From: Candidatus Neomicrothrix sp.
Lineage (GTDB): Bacteria > Actinomycetota > Acidimicrobiia > Acidimicrobiales > Aldehydirespiratoraceae
Assembly: GCA_017852795.1 (NCBI GenBank)
Contig: JAFMKU010000023.1
Coordinates: forward strand, 1-32,309
Direction of reading: 5' to 3'
DNA: 32,309 nt
In this document: piece after piece, positions 17,860 through 26,361 of the stretch
Position numbering within the stretch: the stretch's first letter is position 1
Layout of the letters: each line of letters begins with the position of its first letter
Notes under the pieces: generated by a model
What the model was told of the DNA's origin: nothing
The model's input: only the letters and a program-made list of their open reading frames with translations
Databases searched by the model: none
Translations under genes and position numbers: made by a program

Positions 17860-18923
17860 GCGGCTTTATACCTCTGGACGTGGTCGATCTGGAACGAGAC
17901 ACCGCGGAGTCGGTGCTGGTCACGTTGCAGCCTCGCAGTGGCGAACCGGTCGGTTTCGTTCACGGCCAGTACCTGACCTTTCGGCGCACCTTTGATGGGG
18001 TGGAGCTCCGACGGAGCTATTCCATTTGCAGCCCCGAAGGAGACCCTCGGCTCCGGGTAGGAATCCGCAGGGTTGACGGAGGAGCGTTCTCTACCTGGGC
18101 GACTTCAGCACTCGCCGTAGGCGATCAACTAGAGGCGCTTCCCCCCGCCGGGACCTTCACCCATCCACTCGACCCGACGCAAGCTCGGCGGTACCTGCTG
18201 GTTGCCGGAGGCAGCGGTATCACCCCGGTCTACTCCATCGCCGCGTCGATACTGGCCGCGGAACCTCACGCAGATGTCACCCTGTTGCAGGTCGACCGGG
18301 GGCCGTCGTCGGCCATGTTGCTCGACGACGTTGAAGGCCTGCGGAACCGGCACCTTGACCGGTTTCGGGTCTGGCGCCAATTCACGCAGGAACGAAGCGC
18401 TCTAGATTTGCTGACCGGACGCCCGACGGTGGATTCGATCAACGTCGCGATCAACCAGAACCTGCTTCCTGCCGACCCGGATCTGGTGTTCGTCTGCGGC
18501 CCGGAAGGGTTGATCCAAGTGATGGAGGACGTCTTTCGTGGCCGGGGGCTCGCTGGTGATGCGATCCGTAGCGAACGGTTCAGTGGTGCCCAAACTGGGC
18601 GCGCCCGCCAGCAGGTAACCGGCCCGGTCGATGCGTCGATGGTGGCGGTGAGTTCCGGTTCGGCAACCTTGCACGGCCGGTCGGTGGCCTTCGAGGTGTA
18701 CGAGGGTGACAGTCTTCTGGCGGCGATCCGCCGGGTTCACCCCGATGTTCCCTATTCGTGCGAAGCCGGGGTTTGTTCCACGTGCCGGGCCCACCTCGTT
18801 ACCGGGGACGTCACGATGAAAGCCACCCACGGGCTCCTGCCGGGAGAAATCGACGCCGGTTTCGTGCTGACCTGCCAATCGCAGCCCACCACCCGGTCGG
18901 TGGTCGTTGACTTTGACGTCTAG
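17856..18923 (+). CDS. paaE: PaaE: epoxidase NADPH reductase subunit
   Basis: Electron-transfer subunit for PaaABC, 355 residues: an FAD-binding beta-barrel (RRSYSICS), an NADP-binding domain (VAGGSGITPVYS), and a C-terminal plant-type [2Fe-2S] ferredoxin. The cluster ligands are C302, C307, C310 and C340 (YSCEAGVCSTC ... LTCQSQP). Domain order and length fit PaaE. The start overlaps paaD (ATGA). It is followed by a 55-bp gap before paaK. Confidence 0.96.
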   Translation: MSGFIPLDVVDLERDTAESVLVTLQPRSGEPVGFVHGQYLTFRRTFDGVELRRSYSICSPEGDPRLRVGIRRVDGGAFSTWATSALAVGDQLEALPPAGTFTHPLDPTQARRYLLVAGGSGITPVYSIAASILAAEPHADVTLLQVDRGPSSAMLLDDVEGLRNRHLDRFRVWRQFTQERSALDLLTGRPTVDSINVAINQNLLPADPDLVFVCGPEGLIQVMEDVFRGRGLAGDAIRSERFSGAQTGRARQQVTGPVDASMVAVSSGSATLHGRSVAFEVYEGDSLLAAIRRVHPDVPYSCEAGVCSTCRAHLVTGDVTMKATHGLLPGEIDAGFVLTCQSQPTTRSVVVDFDV

Positions 18924-18978
18924 CCCTGACCCAAGAAACATGGAGCGGCCAAGACCGTGATGAGGGAAGGAACCTGCG

Positions 18979-20256
18979 GTGACCAGCGACGCCTATGAAC
19001 CGATCGAGACCGCGTCGGTTGACGAGCTTCGAGCGCTCCAAACGGAACGGCTGCGGGCCACCGTGGCCCGGGCCTACGCCAACGTGGTTCAGTATCGAGA
19101 AGCCTTTGACAGGGTCGGTGTGCACCCCGAGGACATCACCACCCTTGAGGATCTGTCCCGGTTGCCGTTCCTCGTCAAATCCGATCTGCGAGATGCCTAC
19201 CCGTTCGGTCGTTTCGCGGTTGCTCGAGAACAACTCGCTCGGGTCCATGCCTCCTCTGGGACGAGCGGCAAACCGACCGTCGTCGGATACACCCGCAACG
19301 ACCTTGAGATGTGGGCCACGGTGATGGCCCGGTCGCTGTACGCAGCCGGGGCCCGTCCCGGAGACCTGCTGCACAACGCCTACGGCTACGGGTTGTTCAC
19401 CGGGGGGCTCGGCGCGCATTACGGAGCGGAACGGCTCGGCTGCACCGTTGTGCCATTCGGCGGCGGCCAGACCGAGCGGCAGGTGCAACTCATCATCGAT
19501 TTTGCACCCCGCGTGATCACCGTAACCCCGTCCTACTGCCTCAACTTGATCGATGAGATGGAACGCCAAGGGTGTGACCCCCGCGCGTTATCGCTCAAGG
19601 TCGGGGTGTTTGGGGCAGAACCGTGGTCGGAAGCGTTGCGTACCGAACTGGAAAGCCGACTCGGTATCGACGCGGTGGACATCTACGGCCTGTCGGAAGT
19701 TATTGGCCCGGGAGTTGCGCAGGAATGTGCGGAAACCAAAGATGGGCTCACCATCTGGGAAGACCATTTCTTTCCCGAGATCATCGACCTGGAGACCGGC
19801 ATGGTGCTTCCCGATGGTGAACCGGGCGAACTCGTCATCACGTCACTCACCAAAGAGGCTCTTCCGGTTATCCGCTACCGAACTGGTGACATCACTGCGC
19901 TACGACCCGGGACGGCTCGGACCATGCGCCGGCTCGACCGGATCACCGGGCGAAGCGACGACATGCTGATCATCCGCGGTGTGAACATCTATCCCTCACA
20001 AGTTGAGGCGGAACTTCTGCAAGTTCCGGGGCTGGCGCCGCACTACCAACTGCACGTCGGTCGCGAAGGGAATCTGGCCACCCTCACCATCACCGTCGAA
20101 CGCGACCCGGCGGGGTTCGCCCAAGACGATGCGTCCGTCGCTCGTCAGGCCGAAGCCCGGATCAAAACCATGATTGGGGTGACGACATCGGTGAGGGTCG
20201 TGGATCCCGAAGCGGTGCCGAGAAGCCAGGGCAAAGCACAGCGGGTTACGAAGTAG
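18979..20256 (+). CDS. paaK: PaaK: phenylacetate--CoA ligase
   Basis: Cytoplasmic AMP-forming ligase for the entry step, phenylacetate + ATP + CoA to phenylacetyl-CoA; 425 residues, the normal size. The P-loop reads SSGTSGKPTVVGYT, the adenine-binding region IYGLSEVIGPGVAQEC, then YRTGDITAL and the hinge/lid with RGVNIYPSQVE. GTG 18979 follows GGAAGGA (18965-18971) at 7 bases. It is last in the paa operon, and its final 11 bases overlap the convergent MarR gene. Confidence 0.97.
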   Translation: MTSDAYEPIETASVDELRALQTERLRATVARAYANVVQYREAFDRVGVHPEDITTLEDLSRLPFLVKSDLRDAYPFGRFAVAREQLARVHASSGTSGKPTVVGYTRNDLEMWATVMARSLYAAGARPGDLLHNAYGYGLFTGGLGAHYGAERLGCTVVPFGGGQTERQVQLIIDFAPRVITVTPSYCLNLIDEMERQGCDPRALSLKVGVFGAEPWSEALRTELESRLGIDAVDIYGLSEVIGPGVAQECAETKDGLTIWEDHFFPEIIDLETGMVLPDGEPGELVITSLTKEALPVIRYRTGDITALRPGTARTMRRLDRITGRSDDMLIIRGVNIYPSQVEAELLQVPGLAPHYQLHVGREGNLATLTITVERDPAGFAQDDASVARQAEARIKTMIGVTTSVRVVDPEAVPRSQGKAQRVTK

Positions 20257-20755
20257 CGTCACCGAGCCGGGTAGAGCTCACCCGGCGCATCAACTCGGTC
20301 AGGGTGGCGAGTTCGTCGGGGCGTAACGACCCCAGCAGCAGCTCTTCGCGTTCGTTCTGGATCCGGTACGCCGCTTCCAGCCGCCGTTCGCCGTCGTCGG
20401 TCAGGTGCAGGGTGACGAGACGTCGATCTTCGCTTTCGCGTCGACGCTCCACGAGGCCGTCGCGTTCGAGCGTGTTGACCGAACTAGAAATCGCAGCCCG
20501 GGTCAAACCGGACAGTCGAGCAATTTCTGACGACTCGGAAGGTCCCAGGACCCAAAGCATGAACATGATTCGGAACCCGGCCAGGGTCCAGCCTGCGGGC
20601 CGGTGAATCATGCTTTCCAGATCGTTGTACATGCGGGCGCTGATCCGGAAGATCCCGAACATGGCTCGAAAGTGCTCCGGGTCCAGTCCGAGATCGGCCA
20701 TCTTGCTGGCCGCCAGATCCTCGTATTCGTAGGCCTTGATGTGCCGTTCGTTCAC
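20246..20755 (-). CDS. MarR-family transcriptional regulator
   Basis: DNA-binding protein of 169 residues with a central winged helix-turn-helix: EIARLSGLTRAAISSSVNTLERDGLVERRR (about residues 77-106), followed by the wing EDRRLVTLHLTDDGERRL. MarR proteins are dimers that usually respond to small aromatic or acyl-CoA ligands. It is co-transcribed behind paaI (4-bp overlap, GTG start) and is convergent to paaK with an 11-bp overlap of the coding ends. From the setting it probably regulates the paa genes; known paa regulators are PaaX (GntR-type) and PaaR (TetR-type), so a MarR here would be a different arrangement. The target is inferred, not shown. Confidence 0.88.
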   Translation of the reverse strand: MNERHIKAYEYEDLAASKMADLGLDPEHFRAMFGIFRISARMYNDLESMIHRPAGWTLAGFRIMFMLWVLGPSESSEIARLSGLTRAAISSSVNTLERDGLVERRRESEDRRLVTLHLTDDGERRLEAAYRIQNEREELLLGSLRPDELATLTELMRRVSSTRLGDATS

Positions 20756-21177
20756 GATGCCGGTCCGTCGTCGGCGATCTTTCTGGTCTGGCCCCGGAAC
20801 AAAGCAATCACCCCGTCGGGCCCGTGAACCGTGATGTCAAAAACCGCGCTTCGTCCCCGGAGGTGGATCTCGTTGGCTTCGGCCCGCAGTTGATCGCCTC
20901 GTCGGGCGGGAGCCAACCACTCGATGTTGGCGTGTGCGGCAAGGTGGGTTCCGCCGCGAGAGTTCGAAGCGAACGCCATCGCGGTATCCGCCAAGGTAAA
21001 GATCACACCCCCGTGGCAGACGTCAAACCCGTTGGTCATGTGCTCAGTGACCGTCATTTCGACGGTGGCTCGCCCCGGACCGATGCTGGTCACGACCATG
21101 CCCATGGCGTGAGCGTTGCGGTCGTTGGCGAACATCGCAGCCGCCGCCGCCTCGGCGAGTTCCTCCGGGCTAGTCAT
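20752..21177 (-). CDS. paaI: PaaI: hotdog-fold phenylacetyl-CoA thioesterase
   Basis: Hydrolyses ring-modified phenylacetyl-CoA dead-end intermediates and frees trapped CoA. It has 141 residues, typical. The signature MTNGFDVCHGGVIFTLADTAMAFASNS contains the HGG and the acidic residue of the active-site helix; EWLAPARRGDQLRAEA and the end FRGQTRKI are also PaaI-like. No Shine-Dalgarno precedes ATG 21177, and a TATCTT hexamer lies 7 bases upstream, suggesting leaderless translation. The gene is followed with 4-bp overlap by the MarR regulator. Confidence 0.93.
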   Translation of the reverse strand: MTSPEELAEAAAAAMFANDRNAHAMGMVVTSIGPGRATVEMTVTEHMTNGFDVCHGGVIFTLADTAMAFASNSRGGTHLAAHANIEWLAPARRGDQLRAEANEIHLRGRSAVFDITVHGPDGVIALFRGQTRKIADDGPAS

Positions 21178-21184
21178 GGTGTAG

Positions 21185-21190
21185 AAGATA
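21185..21190 (-). promoter_or_regulatory. candidate -10 of paaI (leaderless transcript)
   Basis: TATCTT on the minus strand ends 7 bases before the paaI ATG, the distance expected if transcription starts at the start codon. The matching -35 is poor. The absence of a ribosome-binding site supports a leaderless mRNA. Confidence 0.3.
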
Positions 21191-21252
21191 CGCGGTGGTG
21201 CGACACGACGGCGAACTTCGGTCTAGTTGACACCGGTGGTGGGCGGCTGCTG

Positions 21253-21265
21253 GCCCGAACCGGGC
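21253..21265 (-). terminator. small hairpin at the end of the helicase gene
   Basis: GCCCG-GTT-CGGGC (minus strand) begins at the helicase stop codon and forms a perfect 5-bp stem with a 3-nt loop. No T-run follows, so termination is doubtful. Confidence 0.25.
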
Positions 21266-22878
21266 TAGCGGACACATTTGCAGTCCACCTTGTCGTCGAG
21301 GGCCTGCCATTTGTAGGCGCGAGGCGCGGCCTGTGCCCCACAACCGGTGCAGCACAGCACCCATTGTCCATCGATCGAGATCACCGTCACCGGGTTTTCG
21401 CCGCTGGAAAGACGGGGTGGTCGACGGGTTTGGCGGGGTTTGCGAATCTCAGGGAGTTCGGGGCTGACCATTTCTAGGTAGGGCAGATGGTCCTGCGCGG
21501 TGTCGTGTTCCTGGACCGGGAGGGGATCGGGCGGTACGAAACGGCCGACGGTGATCGGTTCGGGGACCACCGCGGGACCGGTGTAGCGAAGAAAACCGCT
21601 GAGTTCGCCGAGTTGAGTACCGGCAAAAACTCGGCTGGCTTCGGCGATCCGTTCGATCTCTTCGAGGAAGCCGTCGCGGTCGTCGACCAGCCGAGGATCT
21701 TCCATGGTGTCGGAGGCAAAAATGATGACGAAACAGGCCCCCTCGCCTAGGGGTTTGCGTCGCAGTACCCGACCCATGCGTTGGATCATCTGTCGTCGGG
21801 TTCGGCTCGCGGACACCACGATCCCGAGGTTGGCGTTGGGTACGTCCACGCCTTCGTCGAGCACCCGGGGTGCGGCGACCGCGTCGAGGGTTCCTTCCCG
21901 GAGGCCGTCGAGGATTCGAGTGCGGTCACTGCGTTTCGTTTCGCCGGTGATCAGCTCGATGCGGATGTGCGGGTCGAGTCGGACGATGGCGTGGTTTGCG
22001 GCCGGGACCGTTTCGGTGAACAACAACGCCCCGTTGGCGTCGCGAATGGGATCCGCGAACTGTCCAAGCGCGGTGTACTTGGCGGAACTGGTGGCCACGA
22101 TCTCCCGCCGGATCGAGAACGCATCGAGGTACTCGCTGGCGGCCCGACCGTCGGGACCGGCATCGTTGGCGGCTAGGTGATGCACCGCGGCGAGGAAGTC
22201 ACCGAAGGGATGGTGAGGGATCCCGTCGATCTGTTTGAGTCGTTGCCGAGCCCCGACGATCGCCCGCTCGGTTTCGTCGTAGGTTTCTCGTTCTTTGTCG
22301 GTGAGGGGAACCGCCAGAAACGCCACCCGCGGTTGGGCGCACACGCCATCGGCGATGGCATCGGCGAACTCGTACCGGTAACAGATCCCTCCGAAGTACG
22401 GCAGCAGGATCGACTCGACCGCATCGTCGGCCCGTTCGAGGGTGGCGGTGAGCCCAAGCCGTTCCTGGTATTCAGGCAGCAGGCTTTTGCGGAGCACCCC
22501 ACCCCCGAAACCGTGGCATTCGTCGGCCACCAAGATCCCTCCGAGCGCCGTGGGTGGGAGCGGAACCCGACTTGCAGCTGAATGGCGAGTGGTGACCAGC
22601 ACGTCGCAGTCGATGGGACGGTCCCGGTAGCCGTCACCCAACCGGCCGACCGCCGCTTCGGGAAGCCAGGCGTTGAGCCGTTCGAACCATTGCTCCATCA
22701 GTACCCGCGACGGAACGATGACCAACGCGAAAAGTCCACGGTTGACTGCGTGTTCGATGGCGGCCAGCGCCACGTCGGTTTTTCCGGAACCGGTAACCGC
22801 TTCGACCACACCGCGACGGCCGCAGCGGTACCACGCGTCCAAGGCCTGGTACTGCCAGCGGTACAAGTTCGTGGTCAA
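21265..22878 (-). CDS. superfamily 2 DEAD/DEAH-type helicase with C-terminal cysteine motif
   Basis: ATP-dependent nucleic-acid translocase or helicase of 537 residues. Q-like motif LYRWQYQALDAW, Walker A TGSGKT (29-34), Walker B DECH (119-122), motif III GLTATLER, and the second RecA domain with ALLFTETV, DEGVDVPNANLGIV and QRMGRVLRR are all present. The pattern resembles XPB/UvsW-like DNA translocases, but the exact subfamily is not certain. The C-terminal tail carries C509, C510, C513, C533 and C535 (WVLCCTGCG ... DCKCVR), a possible zinc site. The only start that fits is TTG 22878. It is a single gene, divergent from folD. It might act in DNA repair; no nuclease partner is adjacent. Confidence 0.88.
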   Translation of the reverse strand: MTTNLYRWQYQALDAWYRCGRRGVVEAVTGSGKTDVALAAIEHAVNRGLFALVIVPSRVLMEQWFERLNAWLPEAAVGRLGDGYRDRPIDCDVLVTTRHSAASRVPLPPTALGGILVADECHGFGGGVLRKSLLPEYQERLGLTATLERADDAVESILLPYFGGICYRYEFADAIADGVCAQPRVAFLAVPLTDKERETYDETERAIVGARQRLKQIDGIPHHPFGDFLAAVHHLAANDAGPDGRAASEYLDAFSIRREIVATSSAKYTALGQFADPIRDANGALLFTETVPAANHAIVRLDPHIRIELITGETKRSDRTRILDGLREGTLDAVAAPRVLDEGVDVPNANLGIVVSASRTRRQMIQRMGRVLRRKPLGEGACFVIIFASDTMEDPRLVDDRDGFLEEIERIAEASRVFAGTQLGELSGFLRYTGPAVVPEPITVGRFVPPDPLPVQEHDTAQDHLPYLEMVSPELPEIRKPRQTRRPPRLSSGENPVTVISIDGQWVLCCTGCGAQAAPRAYKWQALDDKVDCKCVR

Positions 22879-22936
22879 ACCATTGAGGTTACGGCAATTG
22901 CTGCGGCTCGTCTGGTTCCGCGACTACCTTCTCGGT

Positions 22937-23830
22937 GTGAGCGAAATTTTGGATGTAGAGCACACGCCGGGTGGAGCGGTCCTGATGGACGGCAACCGTC
23001 TCCGCGATGCGCTGGTGGCTGAACTCAACGGCAGGATCACCGAACTAGGTAACCCTGCGGTGTGTCTCGCCACGGTGCTGGTCGGCGACGATAAGCCCAG
23101 CCAGATCTATGTCCGCAACAAGCGGCGCAAAGCAGAAGAAGCAGGGATGCAGTCCCGGCATGTTGAACTCCCTGGCGATGTCTCCCAGCAGGAACTCGAA
23201 GCTGCGGTTTTGGGGTTGGCATCCGACCCGACCGTGCACGGGATTTTGGTGCAACTTCCGCTTCCGGACGGTTTGGATGCTGAACGGGTGTTGGATCTGC
23301 TGCCACCCGAAAAAGATGTGGACGGGCTGACCGAACGCTCTATGGGGCGGTTGGTGCGGGGACGCGACGGGCATGTGCCGTGCACGCCTCTGGGAGTCAT
23401 GCGCCTCCTGGAGCGTTACCAAATCGCAACCGCAGGCCGGTCGGCGGTGGTGATCGGCCGATCCACGCTGGTGGGGTTACCGCAGGTGCTGCTGTTGGGC
23501 CGCAAAGGCTGTGATGCCACCCCGACGTTGGCTCACAGTCGGACTGCGGATCTGGCGGCGGTTTGTCGAGAAGCCGACATCATCGTGGCCGCGGCGGGGA
23601 TTGCCGGGTTGGTGACCGCTGATTTCGTGAAGCCGGGAGCGGCGGTGCTTGACGTTGGCATTTCACGAACCGCTGACGGGATTCAAGGCGATGTTGATTT
23701 CGACAGTGTGCAGGCGGTGGCCGGTGCGATCACACCGATGCCGGGCGGTACCGGCCCGATGACGATCGCCTGCCTTCTGGAAAACACGTTCCACGCCGCG
23801 CGCATGCAGGGCGTGTTCTCGGTGGCCTGA
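22937..23830 (+). CDS. folD: FolD: methylene-THF dehydrogenase / methenyl-THF cyclohydrolase
   Basis: Interconverts 5,10-methylene-THF and 10-formyl-THF with NADP. Motifs: YVRNK with the catalytic lysine, VHGILVQLPLPDGLDAERVLDLLPPEKDVDG, VVIGRSTLVGLP for NADP, and ITPMPGGTGPMTIACLLENT. GTG 22937 keeps the family's first strand (AVLMDGNRL) and gives 297 residues, but it has no Shine-Dalgarno. ATG 22985 is a serious alternative: GGTGGAG (22970-22976) sits 8 bases before it, and only a few conserved residues would be lost. The frame is open further upstream, but that part overlaps the helicase gene. It is monocistronic; the DUF1015 gene converges after 8 bp. Confidence 0.93.
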   Translation: MSEILDVEHTPGGAVLMDGNRLRDALVAELNGRITELGNPAVCLATVLVGDDKPSQIYVRNKRRKAEEAGMQSRHVELPGDVSQQELEAAVLGLASDPTVHGILVQLPLPDGLDAERVLDLLPPEKDVDGLTERSMGRLVRGRDGHVPCTPLGVMRLLERYQIATAGRSAVVIGRSTLVGLPQVLLLGRKGCDATPTLAHSRTADLAAVCREADIIVAAAGIAGLVTADFVKPGAAVLDVGISRTADGIQGDVDFDSVQAVAGAITPMPGGTGPMTIACLLENTFHAARMQGVFSVA

Positions 23831-23838
23831 TCCGGACG

Positions 23839-25083
23839 CTACGGCTCGCCTAGGTGGCGGGTGGCTCCGGTTCCGAGCAGCCGCAGGAAAATCCCAGATC
23901 GAGGTTTGGGTGCCACGTAGGACGACTTTGGGGGCATCAGTTCGCGGGCATCGGCGACGGCCATCAAGTCGCCGACCGTTGTCGGATACATGATGAAGCC
24001 AACCGAGCCGTCCTCGTCGCAGCGCAGGCGTACTTCGTCGATCCCACTCGGAGCTGGTACGTAGTCGATGCCGCTGTTGGGTATGAGTTCGTCAATCCCA
24101 AAGACCTCAGCGATGATGTCTTGACGGAGCCGCTCAACGTCGAGACGGCCCACTGCGCTGGCGGTTTCGGGTTGGGGAAGCGTCAGGAGAAGCCAGTGAT
24201 GCTGGTGGTAGACACCGATCTGTTGAGGGGCTTGAGGTCGAGCCTCCTCCTGAGTTCCGCACCGCTGAACCGAGCCGATCTCCTGCAATGCGGCGATCAG
24301 CGCTTCGGTGGTTCGGCCTTGACGATCCGGAACTCGACGGTGGAACGCCTCAACTCGGAGCGCGTCGTCGGGAAACACCGCGGCCAGCGTTCGTAGGAAC
24401 GTTGGCTCGGGTTGGCTGGCGGCACCAGCAAGGGCCGCGGCCGAACGGTGGTGGCCGTCGGTGACGTACAGCGTTACCGAGTCCAGCAGGCTGCTTACCG
24501 TTTCGGCTTCTGGTTCGGTGAGCGGCCAGACCTGATGTCGGACTTCTTCGATCACGTGGTCCACGGTTGCGGTGCGGGTGGCGACCAAATCGAGCAGTTC
24601 GGTCACCGCCGGGTTAGCCCGGTGGGTGAGCGTGATCGGTGACGACGTGGCCCCGACCTCACGAAGGTGACGAGCGAGCAGGCCGGCCCGGTCGGGTCGA
24701 ACGTTTTCGTGGGTGAGCACTCGACCGTCGGTGAACGCCTCAACATCAAGGGCGCCAACCACCCCGGTTTGGGCGTGCCCGGCAAATGTCAAACGGTAGA
24801 CGTACAGCGTGGACGATCCGGTGGCGGCAAACGCGCCAGCGTCAAGGATCCCCAGTAGGGTCTGGGCGCCGCGGCGGACCAGTTCCTGATCGTCGGCAGC
24901 GTCCCCGTCGGCGAGATCTTCCGCTGAGCGAGTGACCCCAAGGTACGAGTAAGGGTTGGCTTCGACGATGTCTCGCCGTTCGCTCGGGCTTTTCGCGTCG
25001 TAGGCACCGGCAATGACCCGAGCCGCCCATTCCGGTTTGATCAGCCACCCGGGAAACGCCGCTAGCAGGTGACGGGTGGTCAT
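23839..25083 (-). CDS. DUF1015 family protein
   Basis: 414-residue protein of a conserved family without a settled function. Family marks visible are the opening AFPGWLIKPEWAARVIAGAYD, SYLGVTR, the HENVRPDRAGLLARHL block, ITLTHRANP, and YVTDGHHRSAAAL with its conserved DGHHR. It overlaps the serA stop by 4 bp (ATGA) and is therefore in the same transcript. I recall DUF1015 genes occurring next to serine-biosynthesis genes elsewhere, which would suggest a link with phosphoserine or serine metabolism, but the biochemical role is unknown. Confidence 0.9.
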   Translation of the reverse strand: MTTRHLLAAFPGWLIKPEWAARVIAGAYDAKSPSERRDIVEANPYSYLGVTRSAEDLADGDAADDQELVRRGAQTLLGILDAGAFAATGSSTLYVYRLTFAGHAQTGVVGALDVEAFTDGRVLTHENVRPDRAGLLARHLREVGATSSPITLTHRANPAVTELLDLVATRTATVDHVIEEVRHQVWPLTEPEAETVSSLLDSVTLYVTDGHHRSAAALAGAASQPEPTFLRTLAAVFPDDALRVEAFHRRVPDRQGRTTEALIAALQEIGSVQRCGTQEEARPQAPQQIGVYHQHHWLLLTLPQPETASAVGRLDVERLRQDIIAEVFGIDELIPNSGIDYVPAPSGIDEVRLRCDEDGSVGFIMYPTTVGDLMAVADARELMPPKSSYVAPKPRSGIFLRLLGTGATRHLGEP

Positions 25084-26285
25084 GTGGGGGAAACCGATAC
25101 GTAGATGACGTCGTCGAGGGCCTGAATCTCGTCGATCACTGACGAACCCGGGAGATCAGCGACCCCGATCGAGGCCACCGCGGCCCGTGAACCGGCAAAC
25201 ACCTGGTTCTGCATGGTGGACACGTTGAGCGACTCGCTGCGCAGAATGGCCAGCACGCTGGCCAGCACCCCGACCCGGTCATGGTGACGCACGATGAGGG
25301 TGGCGGCGCGGCGGGGGACAGGTTCGAGGTTGACACAGTTGATGGTGGTGCCAGCCCGGTAGGCCTGCACGGTGTCGATGGTGCCGTCGGTGATCGCGGC
25401 TTGGGCTTGATCGGTGGAAGCGCCGATGTGGTGAGTGGCAACCACGTGGGGGTGTTGTGCGAGTTGGCTGGTGAACGGGCCAGTACCGCCCGCCGGTTCG
25501 TCGGCAAACACATCGAGCCCAGCCCGCAGGCCGCGTTCGTCCATGGCACGGAGCAGCGCGGCTTCATCAACGACATCACCTCGGGAAGTGTTGAGCAACA
25601 CCGCTCCCGGTTTCATCTGGTTGAGAAACGCGGCGTCAACCAGATTCTTGGTGTCTGCCGTTCCCGGAACATGAATCGAAACGAAGTCGGAGGTTGCCAG
25701 AAGTTCCTCGATGCTGTCGAGGAAGGTGATCCCGGCTCCTTCGGCCCGAGCGACCGCCAGCGGTGAACGGCCCGGCTTGCGAACCGCTACCGCGTCAATA
25801 CCGAACGACCAGGCCCGGGCGGCGGTAGCGAGCCCGATTTCGCCGACCCCGATGATGCCGAGTCGGCGTCCGAAAAGACCTTGGGCCTCGGAGTAGTCGC
25901 GTTTGTTCCAGATCCCGGCCCGAAGATCGGCGGTGGCATCCGCGATGTGGCGGTCGACGGCCAGCAACAGGCCGAGGGTGAGTTCGGCGACGGCGATCGC
26001 GTTTTTGCCGGGAACGTTGCAGACGTAGATCCCGAGCTCCGCGGCCCGGTCACAGTCGATGGTGTTGGTGCCGGCTCCGGCTCGCACGATCAAACCAAGT
26101 CGATCGGCGCGGGCGAGGGCTTCGGCGGTGACCTTGGTGGACCGGACAATCAGTACTTCGTGCCCCGCAAGGTGATCGCCGAGCGTGTCAGCGTCAAGTT
26201 CGGGCATGACGGTGACGGTGTCGCCTTCAGCGGTGAGACGCGCAACGGCGGCGTCCGGGAGCGAATCGGCAAGTAGTACGTTCAC
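25080..26285 (-). CDS. serA: D-3-phosphoglycerate dehydrogenase with ACT domain
   Basis: First step of serine synthesis: 3-phosphoglycerate + NAD to 3-phosphohydroxypyruvate. It has 401 residues. The NAD-binding loop GVGEIG is at 146-151; catalytic residues are R235 (NTSRGDVVDE), E263 (FADEPA) and H286 (HHIGAST). Residues about 326-401 form an ACT domain, expected to bind an amino-acid effector such as serine. GTG 26285 is preceded by GGAGGAG. It starts a two-gene operon with the DUF1015 gene; a 19-codon open frame ends 1 bp before it. Confidence 0.93.
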   Translation of the reverse strand: MNVLLADSLPDAAVARLTAEGDTVTVMPELDADTLGDHLAGHEVLIVRSTKVTAEALARADRLGLIVRAGAGTNTIDCDRAAELGIYVCNVPGKNAIAVAELTLGLLLAVDRHIADATADLRAGIWNKRDYSEAQGLFGRRLGIIGVGEIGLATAARAWSFGIDAVAVRKPGRSPLAVARAEGAGITFLDSIEELLATSDFVSIHVPGTADTKNLVDAAFLNQMKPGAVLLNTSRGDVVDEAALLRAMDERGLRAGLDVFADEPAGGTGPFTSQLAQHPHVVATHHIGASTDQAQAAITDGTIDTVQAYRAGTTINCVNLEPVPRRAATLIVRHHDRVGVLASVLAILRSESLNVSTMQNQVFAGSRAAVASIGVADLPGSSVIDEIQALDDVIYVSVSPT

Positions 26286-26286
26286 G

Positions 26287-26346
26287 TCACTCCTCCGCGT
26301 CGGTTGTGTCGTCGGTCAGCTCAACGTCGCTGATGGTGTTCTGCAT
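26287..26346 (-). CDS. possible 19-residue upstream peptide of serA
   Basis: ATG 26346 opens a frame encoding MQNTISDVELTDDTTDAEE and a TGA stop, 1 bp before the serA GTG. Its last codons (GCG GAG GAG) contain the serA ribosome-binding site, so its translation would cover or couple to serA initiation. It is acidic and not enriched in serine codons, so it is not a classic attenuation leader. A dyad TGGAAC-C-GTTCCA (26349-26361) lies just before its ATG. No homology can be claimed; it may be chance. Confidence 0.2.
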   Translation of the reverse strand: MQNTISDVELTDDTTDAEE

Positions 26347-26348
26347 GG

Positions 26349-26361
26349 TGGAACCGTTCCA
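26349..26361. promoter_or_regulatory. 13-bp perfect dyad in the serA leader
   Basis: TGGAAC and GTTCCA are perfect complements around one base, between divergent serA and folC and about 64 bp upstream of serA. It could be an operator or, if transcribed, a small RNA hairpin. No regulator is identified. Confidence 0.4.

Noticed and set aside
22673-22936. Long N-terminal extension of FolD
   Set aside because: It overlaps the 5' part of the helicase gene on the other strand and encodes nothing like FolD before the MDG strand.
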